Below, in pieces: positions 14,737-22,930 of a stretch of 28,345 nucleotides of DNA (position 1 is the stretch's first letter; every line of letters starts with the position of its first letter). This DNA is from CAVYGN01 sp964413265 (GTDB taxonomy: Bacteria; Spirochaetota; Brevinematia; Brevinematales; JAOACQ01). Below the pieces are notes generated by a model, which was given only the letters and a program-made list of their open reading frames with translations, was not told the origin of the DNA and did not search any database. Made by a program: the position numbers and the translations under genes. The stretch is taken from NCBI GenBank assembly GCA_964413265.1, contig CAYPRX010000075.1, positions 1 through 28,345 of the forward strand, in the 5' to 3' direction.

Positions 14737-17499
14737 GTGGCAGTCAGTGGAAAAAAGATCATACTTATAGATGGGACCGGGCTTGTCTACAGGGCATATT
14801 TTGCTTTTCTGACGCGTCCTCTTACAACATCAAGGGGTGAAAACACGTCAGCTATGTTCGGGTTCCTAAAAATACTTTTCCAGATAATCAAGGACTTCAA
14901 GCCTGATTCAGTTGTTACTGCTTTTGATATCTCGAGGAAAACATTCAGGCAGAGGATTTATCCGGATTACAAAGCACAGCGTGAGGAAACCCCACCGGAT
15001 CTGAAAGCCCAGATACCTGTAATCCTTGAAACCCTCAAAATTATGAATATTCCTGTAATTGAGGTTGAAGATTATGAAGCGGATGATATTATCGGTACAC
15101 TGTCAGAAAAATTAAAAAAGGATAATGAGGTCTTTATCGTTTCAAGCGATAAAGACCTTCTACAGCTTGTGGGCGGAAATGTAAAAGCTATCAGGCCTCA
15201 GCATGGGATCAGTGAGGTTAATCTTCTTGGGTATGAGGATGTCAGAAAGAGTATTGGTGTAAGTCCTGATCAAATAGCCGATTATCTGGCAATTGTAGGA
15301 GATTCCTCCGACAATATTCCTGGAGTAAAGGGGATAGGGGAAAAGGGCGCTGTAGCGCTTCTGTCTGATTTCCATGATCTTGATGATATATACGGTCATC
15401 TTGATAATATCAGGGAGGTTCTTAGTACCAAACTGAAAAACGGAAAGGGAGAGGCATACCTGAGCAGGCAGCTGGCTCGCTTAAAATTGGATCTTCCTCT
15501 TGATGAAAACGCTATCGCTTACGACATTGATTTCAGTGTTTTTCTCAAACCTGAAGTAATCGATAGGCTTAATTATTACCAGCTTTCTACATTGGTGAAG
15601 GATATAAGAAAACTCTGTGATGAGAATTTATTGGTAACTCAGAGTACAGGGAAAGTACCTCTGCCTGAAATAACCGGAGACATCAAAGTATTCAGCGGGA
15701 ATTACACACTGGTAACAAAAAAGGATGAATTGATCTCACTGATAAAAAAGATAAGGAAAATGAGCTATTTATCCCTTGATACTGAAACGACTTCCTCCAA
15801 TCCAAATGCTGCAGTAATTATCGGTATCTCTATATCACTGGAAGAAGGCAGTGGTTTTTTTATTCCGATGCTCTATCCTGCGGGTCAGGAATTTGACAAT
15901 TATTTTGTTATTGACGCTTTAAAGCCTGTATTGGAGGATGAGAGGATACAGAAAATCGGACAGAATATTAAATATGAAATCGAGGTATTCAGACAAACAG
16001 GTGTTTTTATCAGGGGAATCGGATTTGATACAATGATTGCTGCTTATCTTATTAATCCTTCGAGAACTCACAACAACCTGGAAAGCCTGGTGCTTGAATA
16101 TCTTGGGTTTAAAAAAGTAGAATATAATGAAGTACTCAGGGATGTTACAAAAAAGGATAAAACACTTCTGGATGTCGCAATAGAAGAACTGGTAAATTAT
16201 GCCTGTTCCGATTCTGATGCAGCCCTGCGTCTTAAGAATATCCTTGAGCCTATGATCAGTAAATTCAGCTTGGATAATGTTTTTTACAGGATTGAAATCC
16301 CTCTAATAACTGTTCTGGCCGAAATGGAGATTACAGGAGTAAAGATTGATACTGAAATATTAAAGGACCTTTCTGTAAAACTTCAGGACTTGATGAATAA
16401 TCTTGAAATTAATATTTACCATATGGCAGGTCACAAGTTCAATATCAACTCTCCTCCCCAGTTGAGCAAAGTGCTTTTTGAGGAACTTGGCCTTGAGGCT
16501 GTAAAAAAAACTGAGGGAGGTAAATCTTCGACGGATGAAGAAGTTCTGACATCGCTTGCCTATATACATCCGCTTCCTGCTGAGATTCTTCAATACAGGA
16601 CATATTCAAAGTTAAAAGGGACTTATATTGATTCTCTACCTTTGTTGATAGTTAAAAGGACGGGGCGTATACATACGAGTTTTAATCAGACTATAACTGC
16701 TACAGGGCGGCTCTCATCAAGCGATCCTAATTTGCAGAATATCCCTGTTAGGGATCAGGTGGGAAAGGAAATCAGGAAAGCCTTTATTGCTGAAAAAGGC
16801 AGGGTTCTGATCAGTGCCGATTACTCGCAAATCGAACTCAGGGTGCTGGCCCATTTCTGTAAGGATGAGAATATGCTCAGGGCGTTCAATGAGCATCTTG
16901 ATATTCACAGGCATACAGCGTCTTTAATATTTGGTGTAAGTGAACAGGATGTAACAGAGGAAATGAGAAGGAAAGCTAAAAGCGTCAATTTCGGGATTAT
17001 CTATGGGTTGCAAGCATATGGTTTGTCAAAGCAGATCGGTATCTCGATGGCTGAAGCAAGGAAATTTATTAAAGACTATTTTATTAGTTTTCCTGCTGTT
17101 AAATCCTTTGTCGATCAGGTACTTCTGGATGTTAAAGAAACTGGTGAAGTAAGGACCCTTTCAGGCCGGTACAGAAAATTTCCTGATCTTTATGGAAGAG
17201 AAATTAAACACGATTTTTTGAACTCTTCACAAAGGATGGCCTTGAATACCAAGATGCAGGGAAGCGCGGCCGACATAATAAAAATAGCGATGATAGAACT
17301 GCAGAAATATCTGTCAGACAGAAAACTTGAAGCGAGGTTAATTCTTCAAATCCACGACGAACTTGTTATTGAAGCCGAGGAATCTAAAGCTAACAGCCTG
17401 AAAAATGTGCTCAAAGAGGTCATGGAAAAAGCTTATAAGCTAGAAGTTCCTCTGGTGGCTGATGTTGGCATAGGTGTGAATTGGGGAGAAGCCCACTGA
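14737..17499 (+). CDS. polA: DNA polymerase I
   Basis: A three-domain polymerase of 920 residues from GTG 14737, acting in gap filling and Okazaki-fragment processing. The 5' nuclease domain fills about 1-290 (IDGTGLVYRAYFAF; acidic DYEADDI; SSDKDLLQL). The 3'-5' exonuclease domain spans about 320-510, with LDTET (D348, E350) and YACSD (Y488, D492). Its Exo II motif reads NIKYE, so the usual catalytic Asp is Glu (E414, codon 15976-15978). The polymerase domain has motif A ADYSQIELR, motif B RRKAKSVNFGIIYG and motif C QIHDELVIEA, all intact. I chose GTG 14737 because it puts the conserved IDG eight residues in and falls just after the serC stop. A TTG at 14701, inside serC, would add 12 residues. 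It converges on dprA with a 2-base gap. Confidence 0.97.
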   Translation: MAVSGKKIILIDGTGLVYRAYFAFLTRPLTTSRGENTSAMFGFLKILFQIIKDFKPDSVVTAFDISRKTFRQRIYPDYKAQREETPPDLKAQIPVILETLKIMNIPVIEVEDYEADDIIGTLSEKLKKDNEVFIVSSDKDLLQLVGGNVKAIRPQHGISEVNLLGYEDVRKSIGVSPDQIADYLAIVGDSSDNIPGVKGIGEKGAVALLSDFHDLDDIYGHLDNIREVLSTKLKNGKGEAYLSRQLARLKLDLPLDENAIAYDIDFSVFLKPEVIDRLNYYQLSTLVKDIRKLCDENLLVTQSTGKVPLPEITGDIKVFSGNYTLVTKKDELISLIKKIRKMSYLSLDTETTSSNPNAAVIIGISISLEEGSGFFIPMLYPAGQEFDNYFVIDALKPVLEDERIQKIGQNIKYEIEVFRQTGVFIRGIGFDTMIAAYLINPSRTHNNLESLVLEYLGFKKVEYNEVLRDVTKKDKTLLDVAIEELVNYACSDSDAALRLKNILEPMISKFSLDNVFYRIEIPLITVLAEMEITGVKIDTEILKDLSVKLQDLMNNLEINIYHMAGHKFNINSPPQLSKVLFEELGLEAVKKTEGGKSSTDEEVLTSLAYIHPLPAEILQYRTYSKLKGTYIDSLPLLIVKRTGRIHTSFNQTITATGRLSSSDPNLQNIPVRDQVGKEIRKAFIAEKGRVLISADYSQIELRVLAHFCKDENMLRAFNEHLDIHRHTASLIFGVSEQDVTEEMRRKAKSVNFGIIYGLQAYGLSKQIGISMAEARKFIKDYFISFPAVKSFVDQVLLDVKETGEVRTLSGRYRKFPDLYGREIKHDFLNSSQRMALNTKMQGSAADIIKIAMIELQKYLSDRKLEARLILQIHDELVIEAEESKANSLKNVLKEVMEKAYKLEVPLVADVGIGVNWGEAH

Positions 17500-17501
17500 T
17501 A

Positions 17502-18590
17502 TCATTTCATCTTTTTCTTTTTATAGATTCTTCCAGGATACTGAGTAACAAGTCCTTCCATTTCCATTATTGTAAGCATGTGATTTAGCCTTGACATTTC
17601 GAAACCAGTAAGTTTTTTAAGGTCATCGAATGATGCCCCTTCATTTAAATTTTCTAGAATCCTTGAGTAATCTTCAGTTCCCCCTGAGAAAACCCTGGAT
17701 TGTTTTATTAATTTTTTTTTGGCCCCTGAGCCGAGTATATCAGTTATAATATTCATAGGATCAAGAGCGATCTTTGCCCCTTTTAGAATAAGAGCGTTTG
17801 ATCCTTTATTTTTATCTTCAATTGGATTTCCCGGTATTACGTATAGATTACGGCCCTGGGCTTGTGCATATTTTGCTGTTATCAGAGCTCCTGAATTTTC
17901 CGGAGCCTGCACAAGCAGAATGGCTTCAGAAAGGCCGCTTATGATCCTGTTCCTTAAAGGGAAATGAGCTTTTAACGGTGCTGAACCCGGTGGGTATTCT
18001 GAGATTATAACTCCTTTGCTGCAGATCTTATCATAAATTACTTTATGCTCCGGTGGATAAACAAAGTCAATTCCGCAGCCTAAAATAGCAGCTGTAAAGC
18101 CGCTTTCATTAAGAGCGGTTTTATGAGCTATAAGATCATGCCCTCTTGCCATTCCGCTTACTATTCCTATATTATAATTAATCAGCTCTTTTGTGAAATA
18201 TTCATTAATTGAGGCTGCTTCGGCACTGATGTCCCTTGTGCCTATTATTCCGGCAAATTTAATATTATAATCCATCCGGCCTTTCTGGTAATATAAGTAA
18301 GGAGGATAGGGTATATCCTTTAATCGGGGATGGTAGAGAGGATCATCCCTTATAATTATTTGTATATTTTTGTAATTACATAACTTAAGTATTTTTTCCC
18401 CTTTCTCGAGCATATTATAGAATTTATGCTTTATATTAATATTTTTTAGTCCAAGCAGGTCCATCATTTCGTCAGCATTGAGGGTGAAGAAATCTTTTAT
18501 GTTTTTAAAATTAGATTTAATTGTATCAAATCTTTTAGGACCAATTGCCTCATTTGAACTTAAAGCTGCATAATATATCTTGTCCTCCAT
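17502..18590 (-). CDS. dprA: DNA-processing protein DprA
   Basis: This protein loads RecA onto incoming single-stranded DNA in natural transformation; it is also widespread in bacteria not known to be competent. The 362 residues comprise an N-terminal helical segment (about 1-75), the Rossmann-like DprA core (about 76-290) and a C-terminal winged helix (about 305-357, EGASFDDLKKLTGFEMSRLNH). Core motifs seen: GIIGTRD (114-120), SGMARGHD (145-152, where many homologues have Ile before the Asp), LGCGIDFVYPPEH (170-182), FPLRNRIISGLS and ENSGALITAKYAQAQGR. The minus-strand ATG is 133 bases from the divergent MBL gene. No other competence gene is nearby. The product is secure; whether the organism is transformable is not shown. 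Confidence 0.96.
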   Translation of the reverse strand: MEDKIYYAALSSNEAIGPKRFDTIKSNFKNIKDFFTLNADEMMDLLGLKNINIKHKFYNMLEKGEKILKLCNYKNIQIIIRDDPLYHPRLKDIPYPPYLYYQKGRMDYNIKFAGIIGTRDISAEAASINEYFTKELINYNIGIVSGMARGHDLIAHKTALNESGFTAAILGCGIDFVYPPEHKVIYDKICSKGVIISEYPPGSAPLKAHFPLRNRIISGLSEAILLVQAPENSGALITAKYAQAQGRNLYVIPGNPIEDKNKGSNALILKGAKIALDPMNIITDILGSGAKKKLIKQSRVFSGGTEDYSRILENLNEGASFDDLKKLTGFEMSRLNHMLTIMEMEGLVTQYPGRIYKKKKMK

Positions 18591-18668
18591 ACGTAATTTC
18601 TCCCATATTTGTTTGTTAATTATAGCAGGGAACTTGTTATTATTAAAGTATTATTAGATGCTGACTTC

Positions 18669-18697
18669 TTGATTTTGAAGAGGGGGGCTATTATTAT
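18669..18697 (+). promoter_or_regulatory. Candidate promoter for the MBL-queA pair
   Basis: TTGATT (18669-18674), a 17-base spacer and TATTAT (18692-18697) lie 27 bases before the MBL start. The spacing is right and both boxes are partial matches. The spacer holds a run of six G. It sits in the 133-base divergent gap with dprA. Confidence 0.4.
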
Positions 18698-18723
18698 TAT
18701 AGGAAGGCAGTTATGGAGCCTTT

Positions 18724-19356
18724 ATGACTGTTAATCGATATTTTACGGAAAGCTACTTTACTAATTGCTACCTGATTCAAAGTGGAAATAATAAAAAAGC
18801 CATGATCGTCGATCCTGTAGGCGATTCTGATGAATTGAAAGAAGCGGCTCATGATCTTGATGTTCTTTATATTGTAAATACCCATGGACATTTTGACCAT
18901 ATAACCGGAAATTCTTATTTTAAGGAGAACAAAGGTGCAAGGATTGCCGTAGGAAAAAAGGATTCGGCAATGCTGACTGATCCTGAACTGAATTTATCGA
19001 CGCTTTTCACTGTTCCTGTCATATCTCCAGCTCCTGATATACTGTTTGAAAATGAAGGAAAAATTTTTAGGCTGGAGGATGATGTGTTTTCGGTAATGTT
19101 CTTTCCAGGTCATACAGCAGGAGGAATAGCACTTTATCAAAAAGAAAATAAAATGCTTTTTTCGGGAGATTTTATCTTCCTTGATTCTATAGGGAGAATG
19201 GATTCTCCTACCGGAAGTATTGAAGAGATGAAGCAATCCCTCGAGCGAGTGATTTCATTACCGGAGGAAACCGCTGTTTTCCCGGGGCATGGCCTGCCTT
19301 TTAAGCTCGGTGACTTCATAAGGGAAGTTTATCCAAATATTTTAAAAGAATTATAA
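18724..19356 (+). CDS. Metallo-beta-lactamase-fold hydrolase (glyoxalase II-like)
   Basis: A 210-residue stand-alone MBL domain. The metal-binding signature THGHFDH (H54, H56, D58, H59) is intact. It is followed by the downstream ligands in FFPGHTAGG, FSGDFIF (Asp) and FPGHG (His), the order found in glyoxalase II and YcbL-type hydrolases. No glyoxalase II C-terminal substrate-binding domain is present, so hydroxyacylglutathione hydrolase activity should not be assumed; a thioester or related small-molecule hydrolase is the most that can be said. GGAG at 18715-18718 supports the start. Its stop codon TAA abuts the ATG of queA with no gap, which suggests translational coupling. Confidence 0.88.
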   Translation: MTVNRYFTESYFTNCYLIQSGNNKKAMIVDPVGDSDELKEAAHDLDVLYIVNTHGHFDHITGNSYFKENKGARIAVGKKDSAMLTDPELNLSTLFTVPVISPAPDILFENEGKIFRLEDDVFSVMFFPGHTAGGIALYQKENKMLFSGDFIFLDSIGRMDSPTGSIEEMKQSLERVISLPEETAVFPGHGLPFKLGDFIREVYPNILKEL

Positions 19357-20409
19357 ATGATCACGATTGATGATATTAACTATGACCTGCCTGAAGATTT
19401 GATAGCTGCACATCCTTCACCCAGAAGAGGCGATTCGAGATTGCTTCTCGTATCGAAAAAAGATAAAACAATTGTTGATTCTTCCTTTCATGGTTTAAAA
19501 TATATGATCAATCGTGGCGACTGCCTTGTTATGAATAATACAAGAGTTATTAAAGCACGACTTTCAGGGATAACATCTGAAAATAAAAATATTGAGATTC
19601 TTTTAACAGAACGGCTGGATGATTGCAGGTGGATTGCGTTGGTTAAAAACTCAAAGAAAATCCAAGTTGGGACAAACGTTTATTTTAAAGGTAAAGAAGC
19701 AGTAATTCTTGAAAATATCAATGATATGAGGATCGTCACCTTCAAGTCTAAACTGACTATTGAGCAGATCAATAATATAGGTGAAGTTCCCCTTCCCCCT
19801 TACATAATAAAAAAAAGAAAGAAAAATTTTGAAAATATTTATTCAGCTGAGGATGATTCAAGATACCAGAGTGTAATTGCCCTCTATGATGGTTCTGTTG
19901 CTGCTCCGACCGCTTCACTGCATTTTACAAGTGAAATGCTTGGTGATTTTAATGAAAGGGGAATTAAAATTGCCTTTATCACTTTGCATGTCGGGCCTGG
20001 GACCTTCAAACCGGTCGATACTGAATTCCCTGATAATTTTATTATCCATAATGAATGGATGGAAGTACCTGATGAAACGATCAATACCCTCAAGGAAATA
20101 AAAAAAGAGGGGGGCAGGATCATTGCTGTAGGGACTACTGTTGTTAGAGCACTTGAGACAATGGCAGGCCCTTATAATGAATATACACACTGGAAATCCT
20201 ATAAGGGATCAACCGGTCTGTTTATAAGGAACGAATTCGGTTTCAAAGTTACCGATGCCCTTATAACGAACTTTCATATGCCTAAATCTTCGCTGCTTTT
20301 GTTGACTTTTTCTTTTGGAGGGATGGAACTTGTAAGGAAAGCATATGTTCATGCGATCCGGAAAAAATATCGTTTTTTAAGTTACGGGGACGCCATGTTC
20401 ATTTTTTAA
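19357..20409 (+). CDS. queA: S-adenosylmethionine:tRNA ribosyltransferase-isomerase
   Basis: This enzyme transfers and isomerises the ribosyl part of SAM onto 7-aminomethyl-7-deazaguanine at position 34 of tRNAs with GUN anticodons, giving epoxyqueuosine. The 350 residues have the family's usual length and motifs: YDLPEDLIAAHPSPRRGDSRLL (9-30), VMNNTRVIKARL (58-69), RYQSV with GSVAAPTASLHF (169-190), HVGPGTFKPV (211-220), HNEWMEVP, and the C-terminal NFHMPKSSLLLL. The start is directly adjacent to the MBL stop. The partner tgt is not in the window. The substrate tRNAs (Asn, Asp, His, Tyr) are not the two encoded here. Confidence 0.97.
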   Translation: MITIDDINYDLPEDLIAAHPSPRRGDSRLLLVSKKDKTIVDSSFHGLKYMINRGDCLVMNNTRVIKARLSGITSENKNIEILLTERLDDCRWIALVKNSKKIQVGTNVYFKGKEAVILENINDMRIVTFKSKLTIEQINNIGEVPLPPYIIKKRKKNFENIYSAEDDSRYQSVIALYDGSVAAPTASLHFTSEMLGDFNERGIKIAFITLHVGPGTFKPVDTEFPDNFIIHNEWMEVPDETINTLKEIKKEGGRIIAVGTTVVRALETMAGPYNEYTHWKSYKGSTGLFIRNEFGFKVTDALITNFHMPKSSLLLLTFSFGGMELVRKAYVHAIRKKYRFLSYGDAMFIF

Positions 20410-20440
20410 ATCTGAGTGAAAAATATTTTATTGCTACTTA

Positions 20441-20469
20441 TTGTAATCATGTGCCTCATGCATTATCAT
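20441..20469 (+). promoter_or_regulatory. Candidate promoter for the MEMO-cdaA-ybbR group
   Basis: TTGTAA (20441-20446), exactly 17 bases, then TATCAT (20464-20469), 26 bases before the MEMO-family ATG and inside the 85-base gap after queA. Spacing and position fit a sigma-70-type promoter; each box departs from consensus. Confidence 0.5.
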
Positions 20470-20494
20470 AATTATTATTGAATTTGGAGGTGGT

Positions 20495-21346
20495 ATGGAG
20501 GAGATTAGAAAACCGGCAGTTGCCAGTATGTTCTATCCAGATGATACTATTAACCTCAAAAGAATGATCAATCAATTCTTTTCAAATGTCCCGGCGGAGA
20601 GTACGGAATTCTTTAAAAAAAATGCTTTCGATAATATTTTCAGTATTATTGCACCGCATGCGGGCTATGTCTATTCAGGACAGGTGGCAGCTTATTCTTA
20701 TTCATTATTAAAGCAGAAAGAGTACGAAACGGTTGTGCTTATCGGGCCGAGCCATTTCGCATATTTTGAAGGATTTGCCCTGCCATTTTATAAGAGTTTT
20801 GAAACTCCACTCGGTAAAGTAGATCTGGAACAGGATATTTTAAATTTCCTCGTGAAAAAAAGTAACTCTTTTTTTGATTTTATCAATACAGCCCATATTA
20901 AAGAACACAGCCTTGAAGTTCAGCTTCCTTTTCTGCAGACAATTTTAACCAATGATTTTAAAATTGTTCCTATTCTGATGGGGGAACAGTCTTATAAGAA
21001 TGCCAGGGAGGCTGCCGAAATCCTTTATGAAGCATTTAAAAATTATGATAAACATTTTCTATTCGTGATTTCATCTGACCTGTCTCATTATCATTCAGAC
21101 AGGGAAGCCAGGGTGATGGATAATGAATTGATAAAAACTTTGGCAGTGATGGATGCGAAAAAATTACTGGAAGAATCTAAGGCTGGAAAAATTGAGGCTT
21201 GCGGTATCGGACCTATAGCCGTCGTTCTTGAATTAGCTAGATTATTTAATCGTAACAGGATTAAGGTTCTTGTTTATAAAAATTCTGGTGAAACCTCAAA
21301 TGATTTTGAGAGGGTTGTAGGTTATTTATCTGCAGCTGTGTGGTAA
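20495..21346 (+). CDS. MEMO1-family protein (AmmeMemoRadiSam system protein B-like)
   Basis: A 283-residue single-domain MEMO protein, related by fold to extradiol dioxygenases. The metal-site residues of the family are present: H55 in APHAGYVYSG, H87 in GPSHFAYF, H198 in SSDLSHYHSD and C236 in CGIGPIAV. The KEHSLEVQLPF stretch (136-146) is also conserved. In many bacteria and archaea MEMO genes sit with an AMMECR1 domain gene and a radical SAM gene; neither is here. The biochemical role in bacteria is not settled. It is followed after 22 bases by cdaA, which suggests co-transcription but not necessarily shared function. GGAGG at 20486-20490 supports the start. Confidence 0.92.
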   Translation: MEEIRKPAVASMFYPDDTINLKRMINQFFSNVPAESTEFFKKNAFDNIFSIIAPHAGYVYSGQVAAYSYSLLKQKEYETVVLIGPSHFAYFEGFALPFYKSFETPLGKVDLEQDILNFLVKKSNSFFDFINTAHIKEHSLEVQLPFLQTILTNDFKIVPILMGEQSYKNAREAAEILYEAFKNYDKHFLFVISSDLSHYHSDREARVMDNELIKTLAVMDAKKLLEESKAGKIEACGIGPIAVVLELARLFNRNRIKVLVYKNSGETSNDFERVVGYLSAAVW

Positions 21347-21368
21347 ATTTTAGTAAAGGGAAAAAAAT

Positions 21369-22145
21369 ATGGAAGCCTTATTCCGTTCTGATTTTTCTCT
21401 CTTGATAAGGATTATATTAAGTGCAGTGGATATTCTTTGTGTAGCCTATCTTTTCTATTTTATATATAAGCTTTTCGAGGATACTAATTCAATAAGCATT
21501 ATAAAAGGGTTTATAGTTATTATCGTTCTTTACGCTATAGCTCATTTTATGGAATTAAAAACTGTAGAACTGATCATAAATTATGTTCTACCCTATATAG
21601 TTATTATGCTCGTTGTTCTCTTTCAGCCTGAGTTAAGGAAATTTCTGACCCGGATCGGGCAGAGCGGTTTATCAGGGATTAGAGGGTTGTCGCCTGAAAC
21701 CATAAATGAGATTACAAGGGCGGCTTCAATGATGGCTGAAACAAAAACGGGCGGGCTTATCATCATAGAAAAGAGAGTCGGCCTGAAACAGCTCCTGGAG
21801 GAATCAATACCGCTGGATGCTGCGGTTAAAGCAGAACTTCTAATTTCAATATTTCATAAGGGGAATATTCTTCACGATGGAGCTGTTTTGATAACAGGGG
21901 ATAAAATCCGTGCCGCGAGGATCATCATTCCTTCTGTGAAAGTGGATGCTCGTCTTAAAAAAAAGACCGGTTATGGCACAAGACACCTTGCAGGGATTTC
22001 CGTAACTTCCGACAGTGATGCTTTCAGTGTCATAATTTCCGAAGAAAACGGGACAATATCCATTGCAAATAAGGGAAAAATTGAAAGTGACTTAACTGAG
22101 GAACAATTTATCAGGAGATTTAATGAGATTGTCGGAGCGGAATAA
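21369..22145 (+). CDS. cdaA: Membrane diadenylate cyclase CdaA (c-di-AMP synthase)
   Basis: Makes cyclic di-AMP from two ATP at the membrane. The 258 residues have three N-terminal hydrophobic segments (about 14-34, 43-60, 66-86), then a DAC domain (about 95-235). The catalytic DGA motif is at 170-172 (LHDGAVL). The second signature, normally RHR, reads RHL (205-207; Leu codon 21987-21989), so the last Arg is lost. The VIISEENGTISIA strand (221-233) with its Glu pair is present. The next gene, ybbR, overlaps by 23 bases, the usual CdaA-CdaR arrangement, although glmM is not next. AAAGGG about 9 bases before the ATG supports the start. Family assignment is secure. Full activity is likely but the RHL variant deserves a test. 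Confidence 0.95.
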   Translation: MEALFRSDFSLLIRIILSAVDILCVAYLFYFIYKLFEDTNSISIIKGFIVIIVLYAIAHFMELKTVELIINYVLPYIVIMLVVLFQPELRKFLTRIGQSGLSGIRGLSPETINEITRAASMMAETKTGGLIIIEKRVGLKQLLEESIPLDAAVKAELLISIFHKGNILHDGAVLITGDKIRAARIIIPSVKVDARLKKKTGYGTRHLAGISVTSDSDAFSVIISEENGTISIANKGKIESDLTEEQFIRRFNEIVGAE

Positions 22146-22821
22146 GTTCATAGCTTTTTTTACAGTGGATTGGCAGAAAAAACTGATTTCTCTGATAGTT
22201 GCAGCTATACTCTGGTATTGGGTGAATTTTCCGGAATATGAAGAGCTTACTTTTTCATCCACTATAGCGTACAAAAATCTGCCGAAGGATTATGAGATAA
22301 TTGAAAGTTATGACCCAGTTGTTCATGTTAAAGTCAGGGGCCTTAAGGATAAGATCAACAGCCTGGATTTTGATAAAATGGTTCATTTTGTTGTTAATCT
22401 GGAAAAAGCAACCCCCGGAATTAATTACTATATGCTTGAAATTCAGCTTTCCGAGCCTCAGCCAGACATCATTTTCACTCCATTACAGGACAGTGTAAAA
22501 TTAAGAATTGACAGGGTGGAATCAAAGATTGTCATGATTGAGCCGATAACAAGCGGGACACCTGGAGACGGGTATGCCCTCGATGACCTTATACTCCCGC
22601 CTGAGAGGAGGATGGTTACAATAACCGGTCCAGCTACAATTTTAACGCAGTACAATTACCTGGAGACCATTCCTGTTTCAATTGAAGGCGCAACAAACGA
22701 TATTACAGAATCTGTTCCTTTGAATCTGCCCAAATTTGTAAAAGTAGAAGGATCGAACAGCCTGCTGGTAACAGCCAGAATAATAAAAAAGAATCCGGAT
22801 GACGGAAGCGGAATAAAGTAA
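22123..22821 (+). CDS. YbbR-domain protein (CdaR-like regulator of CdaA)
   Basis: A 232-residue membrane-anchored protein. A short cytoplasmic N-terminus leads to one hydrophobic helix at about 18-36 (KKLISLIVAAILWYWVNF), followed by an extracytoplasmic beta-rich part that reads as two YbbR repeats (about 45-128 and 133-222); CdaR of Firmicutes has more repeats. In Firmicutes CdaR binds CdaA through the membrane and adjusts c-di-AMP synthesis. The 23-base overlap with cdaA here supports the same pairing. AGGAG lies upstream within cdaA, spaced properly for the ATG at 22123. A 109-base gap with a strong promoter then leads to lysS, so this gene probably ends the transcript, though I see no clear terminator. 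Confidence 0.9.
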   Translation: MRLSERNKFIAFFTVDWQKKLISLIVAAILWYWVNFPEYEELTFSSTIAYKNLPKDYEIIESYDPVVHVKVRGLKDKINSLDFDKMVHFVVNLEKATPGINYYMLEIQLSEPQPDIIFTPLQDSVKLRIDRVESKIVMIEPITSGTPGDGYALDDLILPPERRMVTITGPATILTQYNYLETIPVSIEGATNDITESVPLNLPKFVKVEGSNSLLVTARIIKKNPDDGSGIK

Positions 22822-22867
22822 ATTTACAGTTTTATCAGTGTGATGATCGATGAGATCCGCTCTCCTG

Positions 22868-22896
22868 TTGATAATTAAGCCTCTTCCTCTTATAAT
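22868..22896 (+). promoter_or_regulatory. Near-consensus promoter of lysS-aconitase
   Basis: TTGATA (22868-22873), exactly 17 bases, then TATAAT (22891-22896). Initiation would fall near 22903, leaving a leader of about 28 nt that carries AAGGAG (22920-22925) before the lysS ATG. It is one of the two best promoter matches in the window. Confidence 0.75.
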
Positions 22897-22930
22897 GATT
22901 TATTAGTATAATTCGATCTAAGGAGTTCCT

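Noticed and set aside
14400..14762. A 120-codon open frame on the minus strand across the serC-polA junction.
   Set aside because: It overlaps two well-supported plus-strand genes, has no ribosome-binding site and shows no recognisable protein pattern.
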